Notes: a model not told the origin generated them from the sequence alone. A stretch of DNA of 64,000 nucleotides from JABFRG01 sp046351415 (GCA_046351415.1 JAXLYO010000001.1:744001-808000); one strand, 5' to 3'; positions 26,743-35,894 are shown, counted from the first letter of the stretch. A program made the numbers and translations.

Positions 26743-27207
26743 ATGCACCACGTTTCCCGCCTCGGCGCAGAAGACATCGCGAAGTATCGCGAAATGAACG
26801 CTCTCTTCGCCCACGCCTTCGAAGACGCCGACGCCTATGAGAGCAAGCCACCGTCGGACGCCTACGTACGCTCGTGGCTCGCGCGCCCCGAGAACATTGC
26901 GCTCGTGGCATCGGCAGGAGACAAAGTGGTCGGCGCCCTCGCGGGCTATATGCTGCCCAAGTTCGAACAGGAGCGGAGCGAGGTGTACATCTACGATCTC
27001 GCCGTCGACCAAGCATTCCGCCGAGAAGGGATCGCAACGGCTCTCATCGAAGCCTTGCAGCCCATCTGCAAGGCGCACCGGGCCTACGTCATCTTCGTTC
27101 AGGCCGACTACGGCGACGATCCGGCGATCGCCCTCTACGAAAAGCTCGGCACGCGCGAAGACGTCATGCATTTCGACATCGTGGTTCGCGAGGGCCCGCG
27201 CGGGTAG
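26743..27207 (+). CDS. AAC(3)-I family aminoglycoside 3-N-acetyltransferase homologue (GNAT)
   Basis: The 154-residue protein matches the AAC(3)-I enzymes closely at the motif level. The stretch ALAGYMLPKFEQERSEVYIY, then DLAVDQAFRREGIATALI (acetyl-CoA loop), FVQADYGDDPAIALYEKLG and REDVMHFDI all correspond to conserved blocks of those enzymes as I remember them. AAC(3)-I members acetylate gentamicin-type aminoglycosides. The start is ATG 26743 or GTG 26737, which overlaps the preceding stop. It is not on an integron or insertion sequence here and follows a lipoprotein gene, so it looks like a chromosomal homologue. Activity is not proven by sequence. Confidence 0.85.
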   Translation: MHHVSRLGAEDIAKYREMNALFAHAFEDADAYESKPPSDAYVRSWLARPENIALVASAGDKVVGALAGYMLPKFEQERSEVYIYDLAVDQAFRREGIATALIEALQPICKAHRAYVIFVQADYGDDPAIALYEKLGTREDVMHFDIVVREGPRG

Positions 27208-27243
27208 CGGACTCGCTTCCTCTCGCCTACGTGGAGCATTGAA

Positions 27244-29025
27244 ATGTCGCTCTTTCCCACTTGTCGTTTCGAACTCCTCCTCCAAGAGGGAACGCTCGTG
27301 GCAGGGACCACTCATCACGCGTACCTCCGCGTCGTTGCCCCCGTTGCCATCGAGCGCGCAGAACACCTCTTCATCTCCTTTCACACCGAGGCAGTGGCGG
27401 GTTACGGCTCCGGCAAGAATCGTTCGGTGGTTTCGCGCACCATCTTCGTCATGCCGTTCAAAGTCGACATTCCGCCAGGAGGCTTCCCTGCGGGTGACTA
27501 TCGATATCCAATCGCGCTGAATGTTCCCGAGTGGCTGCCGCCGAACTTCACGGGCCCAGATTGTCATGTGAGGACCCATGCCGACGTGCGCCTAGGCGTC
27601 GATTGGGCTGTCGATCCGACCGCGTCCTTTCCCGTTCCAGTCCGGCCTGGTCCTCGTTCAGGCGTGCGTACACCCGTGTCGATCCGCTCGCCGCGGGGGT
27701 TCCATCAAGCCGTCACGCTCGAAGTGTCGATGCCCTCTTCGAGTCTCTTGGTCGACGAGGCGGTGAGCGGGACGGTGCTTCTCCGCTCGGGTCGCGATTC
27801 CAAGTTCGATGCCGTGGTTCTATGTCTCGAGCTTGCGGCTAGAGTGCGCATGGGCAACGACGACGTGCGAGTGACGGACCTCGCGCGCGTGCGAATTTCG
27901 AAGGAAGCACTGCTCTCGGGCGCGCCCGTGCCGTTCCTCTTCCCTTCCCTGGGTGGTGCAACGACGGCGCTCAATCATTGGATATCGCTGGAGCCGCGGT
28001 TGTCCGTGAGTCTCGATGTTCCGTGGGCCTTCGACCCGCAGTTCTCGGTGCCGCTCGATGTCTATCCTATCGGATCAGAGCTGCGGGACCCTGCCGCCCT
28101 AGGCGGCTTGTCGGTGGATCGGCTCGCGCGCGTTGCTGCAGAGGTGGCCGAAGCGACTGGCCTCACACCGGGAAGACCACCGTGCCTCGTCGCGGGTAGC
28201 GTCGGCATGGTTCGCTTCGCGGTCTTCGACTCCCCCGAAGGCGGACGCATGGGCGCCCTCGGTAGCTTCTCGTTTCCCGATTTGGACTTGGCGCTCGACT
28301 TCCATCCCATCGGGCTCCTCGAGGGGTTTCGTGGAGAGAATCTATTGCCACCTGGCCTTGCTCGTCGCTACGTCGTCCGTTCCCATGAGCAGCGGCTCCC
28401 GCGATCGTTGCTCGAGGCGTTCTTCGCGAGAGTTCTCCAAGGACTCGAAGATCACCTCGAGTTCCACATGACCGATCACGACATGCGCATTCGCGGGGAG
28501 ATCCCGCAGGATGATACGAGAACGTTCGTCGCGTTCACGGAAGCCGTGAGGGAGAAGGCGAGGCTGCTCGATATCGCGATCCGTGAGCTTCCGTTTCCCG
28601 CAGCTCTTACGGGCGCCGAAGCTGCGTGGGTTTCATGCGCTCGAGCAGAGGGCGCGACGCTCGTTCCCCATCGACCGGCGATCATCGGCGCGCAGCGCGT
28701 CGTGCGCCTTGCACTCGGCGAACCGCGTGTATTCGACGTTTCTCTCTCGACCCACTGGCGCAAATCCGGCCCCACGACACGGCTCGATCTCAGCCTGGGC
28801 GACCTCGAGCTTCCGAAGAATGCGGCAGATGCCCTCGGAGCTGCGCCCCTTCCCGCAGTGCGCGCGCGTTTCTCGAGCGTCACGTTCGGCGTCGGTGGGC
28901 ATCTCGTTGCCGAGGGTGACGGCGTCACGCGCACACCCGCAGACCTCATGCCGGCGGCCGACGCACTGATCGATTTTCTTCTCGACCTGCGAGGCGATCG
29001 CCGCAACGAAGGCCCCTATCGCTGA
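27244..29025 (+). CDS. Large protein of unknown function with arrestin-like beta repeats
   Basis: The 593-residue protein has no signal peptide or membrane segment. Its first 300 residues carry alternating strands suggestive of an arrestin-like double beta-sandwich (CRFELLLQEGTLVAGTTHHAYLRV, PFKVDIPPGGFPAGDYRYPIALNVPEWLPPNF, LLVDEAVSGTVLLRSG, SVSLDVPWAFDPQFSVPLDVYPIGSE). The remaining half has no recognisable motif. The arrestin idea rests on pattern only. It follows the acetyltransferase by 36 bp on the same strand; a functional link is not evident. Confidence 0.5.
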   Translation: MSLFPTCRFELLLQEGTLVAGTTHHAYLRVVAPVAIERAEHLFISFHTEAVAGYGSGKNRSVVSRTIFVMPFKVDIPPGGFPAGDYRYPIALNVPEWLPPNFTGPDCHVRTHADVRLGVDWAVDPTASFPVPVRPGPRSGVRTPVSIRSPRGFHQAVTLEVSMPSSSLLVDEAVSGTVLLRSGRDSKFDAVVLCLELAARVRMGNDDVRVTDLARVRISKEALLSGAPVPFLFPSLGGATTALNHWISLEPRLSVSLDVPWAFDPQFSVPLDVYPIGSELRDPAALGGLSVDRLARVAAEVAEATGLTPGRPPCLVAGSVGMVRFAVFDSPEGGRMGALGSFSFPDLDLALDFHPIGLLEGFRGENLLPPGLARRYVVRSHEQRLPRSLLEAFFARVLQGLEDHLEFHMTDHDMRIRGEIPQDDTRTFVAFTEAVREKARLLDIAIRELPFPAALTGAEAAWVSCARAEGATLVPHRPAIIGAQRVVRLALGEPRVFDVSLSTHWRKSGPTTRLDLSLGDLELPKNAADALGAAPLPAVRARFSSVTFGVGGHLVAEGDGVTRTPADLMPAADALIDFLLDLRGDRRNEGPYR

Positions 29026-29250
29026 GCGACAAAATCAACGCCTGGGCAGGCCGTACTTTTTGCGTACGGAGACATTTTGCCCCAACGCGTGGAAATTCTT
29101 CTTTCTTCGAAATCCCGAAACGCGTCGCGCCCGTATGCCCTTCGACGCGTGAACGTCCGCTTCGACATTCGCCGGAGTGAGATCTTGAGCACCTCGAGAA
29201 TCCCTCATCCGCCTTCGGCGGCAGGGGTGAGATGCGCCAGGAGAAATGAA

Positions 29251-29895
29251 ATGCATCTTACATATAAAAGCACAACAGGACCGGTCGTACTGAGCCTTGC
29301 ATGCAGCCTATTCGCCATGGGCGGATGCAGCAGCTCGAGCAGCACGTCTTCGTCGGGCGGAACAGTGGTCGAAGACGGCGGCTCGAGCTCCCTCTCCCTC
29401 TATGAACGCTTGGGTGGGCAAGCTGGGCTCGAGTCGTTCGTAAAAACTGTGGTCGAAACCCGCATTCTCACGGACGCGAACCTGAAGACGTTCTTCTTCA
29501 ACCAGGTTGCAACCCCCATTCCCGCCGGCCACCCGAGTGCCAAGCAAATCACGGTGTGCTTCGCGCGTTTCGTTGGAGCGGCGCTCAAGGCCGACACGTA
29601 CCCCGGGGCAGCCGTGAACGACCCGGCCAACGTCAATACGCCGAATCACACCTGCCGGGACATGGTGGCCGCGCACCAGGGCGCCGATACCATGCTCAAG
29701 ATCGGGTCCGGCACCTTCGACAAGTTCGTGAGCTACATCGCCATGGACTTGCAGCCGCTCGTCAAACCGACGGCGACGAAGGTCGGCGAGATAACGCAGG
29801 CAGAGTTCGATGCCCTCGCGGCCGCTCTCGTGGGTACCAAGGGCGCGGTCACGACACCGGGAGCGTCCGCCACGCTCGGGCCGTTCCCGAACTGA
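29251..29895 (+). CDS. Lipid-anchored truncated haemoglobin (group I-like)
   Basis: A 214-residue protein with a lipobox signal peptide (LACSLFAMGGC) and a Ser/Gly-rich spacer. A truncated globin domain follows from about residue 50: LYERLGGQAGLESFV at helices A/B and TDANLKTFFFN after helix B. A DMVAAHQGADTML stretch has its His at the expected proximal F8 position, and helices G/H end in EFDALAAALVG. Truncated globins bind O2 or NO; a lipoprotein form would act at the cell surface or in the periplasm. ATG 29251 is preceded by AGGAGAA. A damaged gene follows after 10 bp. Confidence 0.8.
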   Translation: MHLTYKSTTGPVVLSLACSLFAMGGCSSSSSTSSSGGTVVEDGGSSSLSLYERLGGQAGLESFVKTVVETRILTDANLKTFFFNQVATPIPAGHPSAKQITVCFARFVGAALKADTYPGAAVNDPANVNTPNHTCRDMVAAHQGADTMLKIGSGTFDKFVSYIAMDLQPLVKPTATKVGEITQAEFDALAAALVGTKGAVTTPGASATLGPFPN

Positions 29896-29905
29896 GGAGC
29901 TTTCC

Positions 29906-30700
29906 ATGACGCCTTCGAAGATCGTTCGGTGGGGCAAAGGCCTCGCACTCGGCACACTTCTCTTGACGTGCTTCGCAGGCGTCCTCCACATGCCGTTCGC
30001 GCGGCCCCTCTTGCGTATGGTCTCGCCTGCGAGCATTTGTCCCGTCATGCGCGGGAGCCCCGGAGCAAATCGACCATGCCCGAGCGATCGCAGCGGCTTC
30101 GATCCGCAGCGCAACGACCGCGAATGCTCCCGCGCGCCCCGGCTCGCTCGTCCTCGACCAAACGCAGCGCCAAGACGTACGCGCGTGGGCCGAAGGCGGC
30201 AGAAGAAGATCAAGTGCTCGAGTAATCGGAGGCAACGACCATCTCCAAAGCCAGGCGTCCGCTGCTCAAGAAGCGGCCCTCGGGGAGCCGATGACTTCGG
30301 CGACTTCGAGGAAGTGACGTTCACCCGGGCGACCGGTGAACTCGTGCACGTGCAGACTACGCGCCGGCACCTTACTGTCGCGAGTGCCGCGGCGACTGCG
30401 AGTCGGCTGGAAACGAAGGCCGCAGAAGTGCTCGGTCCACCAAGTGCTCGCAGGAGCGGCGACGGTTACCCACCTCTCGCATGGCGTTCTGTCCACCTAT
30501 TCGGCGACGCATACCTTTGCCGACTACCGCGCCACCATCGTCGCCACGAACCTCGCACCTACGGGCGTCATGGTGCGCGAAGAGTATCTCTCGATGCGCC
30601 GACTCACTGAGCAAGGACTCGAGCACGTGCTCCGTCACCGCACGACGTCGACGGGTGCGCGAACCTTGCGCACCGCGTCAGCTGGTGGAAAAACCATCGG
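29906..30700 (+). pseudogene. Frameshifted gene of unknown function downstream of the globin
   Basis: Coding-like segments alternate between frames. The first is a start with a membrane or signal helix (MTPSKIVRWGKGLALGTLLLTCFAGVLHMPFARP, from 29906). The second is a segment from about 30048 (CAGAPEQIDHARAIAAASIR to MTSATSRK, then stop). The third, from about 30296, includes GDFEEVTFTRATGELVHV. The fourth, from about 30458, includes GAATVTHLSHGVLSTYSATHTF. At least three shifts are needed to join them, so the gene is inactive or badly sequenced. The family is not recognised. It meets the beta-helix pseudogene tail-to-tail. Confidence 0.5.
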
Positions 30701-30708
30701 CGGTACGC

Positions 30709-32407
30709 TCACCGCACGCCGAAGGCAGCGTAGGGCGACCCGGGAGCCGTACGGAAGTCGTCAGCAGGTCGTGCAAGCTTCTGCCACGACTCGGGGTGTT
30801 CTGGCGGAACCTCGTTCGTATTGGCCTTGGTCGCTTGATAGAGGTCGAGGTCGTGGAGCACCACGTCGCCCACCGTGTATTGGATGGGCGGCTGCCCTGG
30901 CGCCAGCGTCGCGGTCTTCCCCCAGAACGTAAGCTTTCCTCGACGGGCAGGCGCACGTTCGGATAGCCTGAAGCCACGTACGTCACTGGGGGAACGCTCG
31001 CGTTCACGTTGCCCGTCGCGGTGATGTTGGCCTTCGTTCCATTCAGCTGAACGCCAGCAAGGAGCGCTCGAGGCCCCTCGAACGTGTTGCCTTCGAGCAA
31101 GATGGGCGCCTTGTGTGCCTGGTTGATGCCGAAGACAACCCCAGGATCCGACGCCGACGGATTGACGGTCTTGTAGCCAAAGTCGAGACCGCGGAAGAAG
31201 TTGCCCCGGAAGGTGAACGACGAGGCGCCTTCGGACGTACCGTTCAAGTACGCGCCTAGACTTCGTGTGTCCGCGAAGTAGTTGTCGTGGAACGTGACCT
31301 TGCGGTCACCATCGCCCGGTTCCGGCGAGCTGAAGAAGCTGAGCAGCGTTCCGGCGCCGCCCTGCACGATGTTGTGATCGATCTCGACGGTGCCAGAGCG
31401 CACGAGCACTTGCGTCCCGTTGTCCTGGTAGTTGCCGAAGTTGTCGAGCCAGTGGAGCGCACCGAACGCGAAGACGTTGTGATGAATGTGCGTGCCCTCG
31501 CCGAGGTCTTGCACCTGCAAGGTCTCGCTGCCGGTGCGGATGATGCGGTTGTTGTAGACCTGGAGCCCGGGGAAGAGATTGGACGGCGGGTCACCGGTCC
31601 ACCCGAAATAGTACCCCTCGGAGCCGATGTCGTGGATGTACGTATCGTGCACGCGTACGTTCTCCATCGGGCGGGCAGGGTCGCCAGCAGCACGCGAGTT
31701 GAGGAGTCGAATCCCGGCGAACCCGGAGCGTGTAACTTCCACGTATTCGATCTCGAACTGGGTCGCATCGGAGACCGCGATCCCCATGTGGGAGTATTGC
31801 CCCACGGCATATGCATCGTCGCTCAGGAAGCCGTATTTGCCGCGAGAGGCCGCGTAGGCGCCGCAGCGATGGCCGACGATGTTCTCGTCGCCCGTCTTCG
31901 ACGTGGGGTCGAAGCGACCGGTGAGTACCCAGTTGGAACCGCCGGACATCGACCAAATGAAGTTGCCGCCAGGGTCATTGGGGCCGACTTGCACTTGCCC
32001 GCCGATGTTCGTGATGACGAGCGGCTTCTTCGCGTCGCGTGTCGGAAGGTTCCCGAGCTGGAACGACTTGTAGATGCCTGCGGGAACATAGAGTCGATCG
32101 ATGTTCTTCCAGTCCACCTCGGGAAAACTCTTTTGCAGGTCCGGATACGAGATGTGTCCATTCCCCGGCTTGGGAAGCGTGAACGTCGCCCCTGGAGCCG
32201 CGTGCGGCCGAACTCCTCACACGAGTTCGGAAGGCCGCCTTCCCCACCGCCGCCATCGGGAGAGCCGCTCGAGCCGCTCGAGCCGCTCGAACCGCTCGAA
32301 CCGCCGTCTCCGTTCGCTGCATTGTTTCCCGCGTCGTCGCCACACGCGAAGATCGCGAGGGGGAGAACGGCGAAGGAAAGTACAACGGTGCGCACTCGGA
32401 AGGTCAT
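30709..32407 (-). pseudogene. Right-handed beta-helix lipoprotein gene with two frameshifts
   Basis: The N-terminus (ATG 32407) encodes a lipoprotein signal (VVLSFAVLPLAIFAC) and an SSG-repeat linker, ending at EEFG. The next frame continues as PHAAPGATFTLPKPGNGHIS through a long beta-helix region (VRVHDTYIHDIGSEGYYFGW, HHNVFAFGALHWLDNFGNYQ, HDNYFADTRS, LEGNTFEGPRALL). The C-terminus returns in a third frame after PVEE as KLTFWGKTATLAPGQPPIQY and stops at 30709. Both breaks (about 32206 and 30935) can be repaired by adding one base to a short homopolymer. It is either a pseudogene or the result of sequencing errors. The intact protein would be about 565 residues. Confidence 0.7.
32262..32306 (-). 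repeat. 9-bp tandem repeat, five units, encoding Ser-Gly-Ser spacers
   Basis: Five consecutive units related to GAGCCGCTC encode the flexible linker of the beta-helix lipoprotein gene on the minus strand. Units four and five carry single-base changes. It is a potential variable-number tract. Confidence 0.7.
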
Positions 32408-32504
32408 GGGGCGATCATACCTCATCATCCCCGCGCGCCACGAGCTCCAGGTGGGCACGGAAAACGTCCTCGTTCGATCGTACGAGCAGCGTATCCTGTG
32501 GCCC

Positions 32505-33356
32505 ATGTTTGGAAAGGGTCGAGGCAGCCGCACGCAGCGAATCGTTCGCTTCGTCGTGATCGCGATTGTGGCCTGCCTCGTGTGGGGCGTGGGCATCGAG
32601 CCCAACTTGCTCGTCGTGCGGACCGTGAAGGTCGAGGCACCGCTCCCTCATCTCCGCGTAGCGCTCTTGTCGGACCTTCATGCCGGTGCGCCGTTCATCA
32701 CGATGGAAAAAGTTCGAACGATCGTCGATCGGATCTCGGAGCAGCACCCAGACCTCGTACTCCTCCTCGGCGACTACGTCGTCGGACACGGCAGCCGCGA
32801 GGGCGGCGTCCCGGGAAGCACCTTCATTCCCATCGAGCCCATCGTGAAGGGGCTCGCGCGCATGCATCCGCCGCTCGGGGTGTTCGCCGTCCTGGGGAAT
32901 CACGATGAATGGGGCGAGAATGCCAATAGAACTCGAGCGGCCTTTCGCTCGGCACAGATTCCCGTGCTCACGAATGAGGCCGCGCAAATCCAGGTCAATG
33001 GCGCGCCGCTGTGGCTTGTCGGTGTCGGAGACGTAGAGGTAGGGAAGGACGACGTCCAACAGGCGATGAAAGGCGTTCCCGTGGGCGCGCAGGCAATCGT
33101 CTTCAGCCACGAGCCAGACATTTTTCCATCGGTGCCTCCGTGGGTCGCCCTCACGGTCGCCGGACACACGCATGGTGGCCAGGTTGCGCTTCCCTTCATC
33201 GGGTCGCCCGTCGTGCCGTCACGCTATGGGCAGCTCTACGTTCATGGCTTGGTCTCGCAGAACGGTCATCAGCTCTATGTCACGAGCGGCATCGGAACGA
33301 GCATCTTGCCCATCCGTTTGGGCGCGCGGCCGGAGATCGTCGTCATCGATCTGTAA
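32505..33356 (+). CDS. YkuE-type membrane-anchored metallophosphoesterase
   Basis: A 283-residue protein with one N-terminal membrane helix (RFVVIAIVACLVWGVGI) followed by a calcineurin-like phosphoesterase domain. The motifs are in order: LSDLHAG (metal ligands), LLLGDYVVG, LGNHDEWGENA, AIVFSHEPD and VAGHTHGGQV. All five metal-binding motifs are intact. Relatives include YkuE and YaeI-type enzymes acting on phosphodiesters at the membrane. ATG 32505 was chosen because the membrane helix follows within 15 residues; the open frame continues far upstream without coding sense. Confidence 0.88.
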   Translation: MFGKGRGSRTQRIVRFVVIAIVACLVWGVGIEPNLLVVRTVKVEAPLPHLRVALLSDLHAGAPFITMEKVRTIVDRISEQHPDLVLLLGDYVVGHGSREGGVPGSTFIPIEPIVKGLARMHPPLGVFAVLGNHDEWGENANRTRAAFRSAQIPVLTNEAAQIQVNGAPLWLVGVGDVEVGKDDVQQAMKGVPVGAQAIVFSHEPDIFPSVPPWVALTVAGHTHGGQVALPFIGSPVVPSRYGQLYVHGLVSQNGHQLYVTSGIGTSILPIRLGARPEIVVIDL

Positions 33357-33367
33357 CCGTGTGAACC

Positions 33368-33976
33368 TCAAAGGCACGTGTGCGTCTTGCCGCAGCTCAC
33401 GTAGGCCTGATAAGCGGCAGCACCTTCCGGGTCCTTCTTCGCCTCAGCGTTTGCGCACTCTTGGTATGCGGCAACGTCACGCTGATACGGCGCGCACGCC
33501 GTAGAGATGCGCCGGTCTTTGTGCAGATCGCCCCCGCATTGCACGCGGTGTATTCGGCGCAGCAGTTGTCTGCCATGCACTGTTCGCCTTCCGTGGGCTC
33601 GGCGGACAGCCCCGGACATTGGACGGCCCCGCAGGCGGGATTCCCGGGAACTCTTCGCCAACTCCCCTTCATCTCCGTCTCGCAGGCGTTCGCGCAAACC
33701 TCGGCTTCGGCTTGCGCGCCCCGCCAACACGCACTCGCGCTCCCGAACAATCGCGTGCACGGCCGTGCTCCCCTTGGTGGGTGACACGGCGTTTGCGCAT
33801 TGGATGTATTCCGCGCAAATGTCCTTCGGCGAGCGACCGGCATCCGCGTTTCCCGCGTCCGCCGCACCTCCGTCGGCGATAGGCGGTGTCGCGGCTTTCT
33901 CTACGATAGCGGTGCTACACGCGAGCGACCCAAGAAGGGCCAGGGAGGCGAAGCGAGGGAGTCTCCGATCACGCAT
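33368..33976 (-). pseudogene. Cysteine-rich lipoprotein gene with two frameshifts
   Basis: The start at ATG 33976 gives a lipobox (SLALLGSLAC), an Asp/Ala/Gly linker and SPKDICAEYIQCANAVSPTKGSTAVHA. The next frame carries LFGSASACWRGAQAEAEVCANAC, then CMADNCCAEYTACNAG. The first frame resumes as DLHKDRRISTACAPYQRDVA and ends in SCGKTHTCL. The cysteine pattern is continuous only if the frame changes twice, near 33750 and at the run of five C at 33531-33535. The family of Cys-rich myxobacterial lipoproteins (C..YI.CA...P..., ACW.G...A..C...C) is familiar to me but has no known function. Confidence 0.6.
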
Positions 33977-34017
33977 GCGGGTGAGACGTGACACTGGCGA
34001 CAACATTCATGCCATTT

Positions 34018-34107
34018 TGTTCGAACGTCTTACACTGCACGAATCAGTAGTCGATTCGAACATTTACGGGCTTGGTTTTCGGCTCGAAAGGCAAAGTGTT
34101 CGAACAT
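34018..34107. promoter_or_regulatory. Three repeats of a TTCGAACAT palindrome upstream of the FHA-like gene
   Basis: Copies at 34018-34028 (TGTTCGAACGT), 34053-34063 (GATTCGAACAT) and 34097-34107 (TGTTCGAACAT) lie in the divergent promoter region between the lipoprotein pseudogene (start 33976) and the gene at 34194. Each centres on TTCGAA, and the last copy is part of an ATGTTCGAACAT-like dyad. They are candidate binding sites of an unidentified regulator. Confidence 0.5.
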
Positions 34108-34193
34108 CTGGCACGCGCGTCCTCATGCGCAGGGACCGGGCTTCATGCGCCCCGCACGCGGTCTCGTTCGCTATACATTTCGGGGAGGGAACG

Positions 34194-34496
34194 ATGCTTA
34201 GGCTCCAATGGGTCGACGGTGATGGTGAGATTCTTGCGCTCGCCGAACGTCCCGTTCTGGTCGGGAAAGATGCATCTTGCATCGTTCGCCCGAAGCGCGT
34301 TCGGTGCGCTCCTCGTCATGCACGCATCTTCTTCCGAGAAGGGGTTCACGTGATCGAGGCTCTCGCGCCCGATGAACCAGTTTTCGTCAATGGCACGACC
34401 GTCAAGGAACATACACTCGAGCACGGTGATGACATCGTCTGCGGACAACTTCGCCTGACGTACTGGAATGACGAGGGCAAAGCCCGCCCCCGATGA
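34194..34496 (+). CDS. Small FHA-like domain protein
   Basis: A 100-residue protein starting at ATG 34194 behind GGGAGGGA. It shows the FHA order in a degenerate form: VLVGKDASCIVRPKRVRCAPRHARIFFREG (the R in FHA GRxxxC is replaced by K), then FVNGTTVKEHTLEHGDDIVCGQLRLTYW near the end (the NGT loop is retained). It could be a phosphopeptide-binding adaptor, although the missing arginine weakens phosphothreonine binding. It is convergent with the TPR gene. Confidence 0.6.
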   Translation: MLRLQWVDGDGEILALAERPVLVGKDASCIVRPKRVRCAPRHARIFFREGVHVIEALAPDEPVFVNGTTVKEHTLEHGDDIVCGQLRLTYWNDEGKARPR

Positions 34497-34529
34497 GCGA
34501 TATGCGGAGGGGGCTTGGTCCTGCGTCCG

Positions 34530-35429
34530 TTAGTGGCGTGCCAGGTCCATCAGGCGTTGTTCGATCTCGAGTCGTACGGGGTCACCTTCCCGGAACATGT
34601 CGAGCGCACGGAGGTATGCTGCGCGCGCTTCGGGTTTTCGTCCGTGCGCATCGAGCGCACGAGCGAAGTCGAAGGCACAGGTCGCATGAGCACTCTTGTG
34701 ATCGCCGGTGCACCGTTCGTAGATTTCGTTGGCCGTCTCGAGGAAGGAAATCGCCGCCTCTGCGTCCCCTTCTGCAAGCGCCGAAGCCCCGACGAGCGCC
34801 ATGCTATCGGCGACTTCCGCACGACGCGCAACGCCCATCGTCAGCCAGAGCTCGAGGGCGCGATCTCCCAGCGCGCGACTCTGCGCTGGTTTGCCTCCTT
34901 GGAATGCAAGTCGACCGAGGGCGGTGTGCGCCATGGCGCAATAGGACAGTGCGTCGTGCGCTGCGTCGGCGGGCGTCCGCTGGATGACGGAGAGAAACGC
35001 TCGGGCGGCCCCCGCGATATCCTCTTGCGTCGTACGAAAGACCCCATGATGAAACAGCGTCTTCAGCAAGAGCACGCCAGACACCTTGGTTTCTTCCAGG
35101 ATATCGAGCGCCGCGCGAAAACGTGCCTCCGCGACATTCGGCATGTTCGCATCGGCCGCAATCTCGGCCCCCAGCTCCAGGGCCGCTACGTAGTGCGTGT
35201 CTTTGGGGCCGAAACTACGACGAGCACGAGAGATCGCTTCGTCGACGCTCTGCACGGTGTGATCGCGATCGCCCAGCGCAAGCTCCGCACGGGATTCGTC
35301 AATGAGTGCGAGTGCAATGGCCGCGCCGTCGTTGACCTCTCTGGCACTCCGAAGCTTGGTCGCAGCCACTTCGAGTGCTTCGCCGTACTTTCCTTGTTGC
35401 AGTAGCGCTTCGACGTTCCCTTCGCTCAT
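34530..35429 (-). CDS. Tetratricopeptide-like helical repeat protein
   Basis: A 299-residue soluble protein made of about seven antiparallel helix pairs of TPR length, for example MSEGNVEALLQQGKYGEALEV, AHTALGRLAFQGGKPAQSRAL and ATCAFDFARALDAHGRKPEARAAYLRALDM. TPR hallmark positions (W/LG/Y/A/F/A/P) are partly kept. Such proteins mediate protein-protein contacts; its convergent neighbour is an FHA-like gene, so a scaffold role is possible but not shown. Confidence 0.72.
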   Translation of the reverse strand: MSEGNVEALLQQGKYGEALEVAATKLRSAREVNDGAAIALALIDESRAELALGDRDHTVQSVDEAISRARRSFGPKDTHYVAALELGAEIAADANMPNVAEARFRAALDILEETKVSGVLLLKTLFHHGVFRTTQEDIAGAARAFLSVIQRTPADAAHDALSYCAMAHTALGRLAFQGGKPAQSRALGDRALELWLTMGVARRAEVADSMALVGASALAEGDAEAAISFLETANEIYERCTGDHKSAHATCAFDFARALDAHGRKPEARAAYLRALDMFREGDPVRLEIEQRLMDLARH

Positions 35430-35712
35430 GCGGCAAACATATCTCTACGTCAGCGCCGGTGAAGCACGAAGTGAGTGACGGCGGGCGGAGCCGTTCGCGT
35501 GCAAGGGCGCGCAGAACGATGCAGAACCAGGCAGCGCACCCCTTCCATGAAGGCGAAGGCGCACATTTCCGCCGAGCAAGAGACGTACCGTCGGGTGGAT
35601 CGGCAAAGACTCCACTCCGTGACAGTTTTCGGGGCGAGCCTTCGAAAACATTCCACTTTTCTCGACCCGGAGTCTGCGTGACCCTGGAATGTCGTTTGCA
35701 GATCTTTGGCGT

Positions 35713-35844
35713 ATGAAGAACGACTCGAAGCCCAAGCGCCGTACGAAACTCACCGTGGATGCGAAAGACCTGAAGGCTGGCCAGAAGCTCAAGATGCGCG
35801 TCACGGTCTGCGGCAACCTCACCACAGCGCGGGACGCGATCTAG
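35713..35844 (+). CDS. Small peptide of 43 residues, possible peptide precursor
   Basis: An ATG-initiated frame encodes a basic N-terminal half (MKNDSKPKRRTKLTV, then DAKDLKAGQKLKM) and a tail with one cysteine (RVTVCGNLTTARDAI). The KLTVDAKDL segment resembles leader peptides of ribosomally made natural-product precursors, and the Cys/Thr-containing tail would be the modified core. No strong ribosome site and no modifying enzyme gene are seen nearby, so this is tentative. It lies alone in the 35430-35894 gap. Confidence 0.3.
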   Translation: MKNDSKPKRRTKLTVDAKDLKAGQKLKMRVTVCGNLTTARDAI

Positions 35845-35894
35845 CTCCGTATCAAGCCGTTGTCGCGAAAAGTGCTCGCCGCGTACTTGCCGGC

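Noticed and set aside
31287..32504. Long open frame running into the metallophosphoesterase from upstream
   Set aside because: It is antisense to the beta-helix lipoprotein gene, has no domain, and the metallophosphoesterase has a good start with membrane anchor at 32505.
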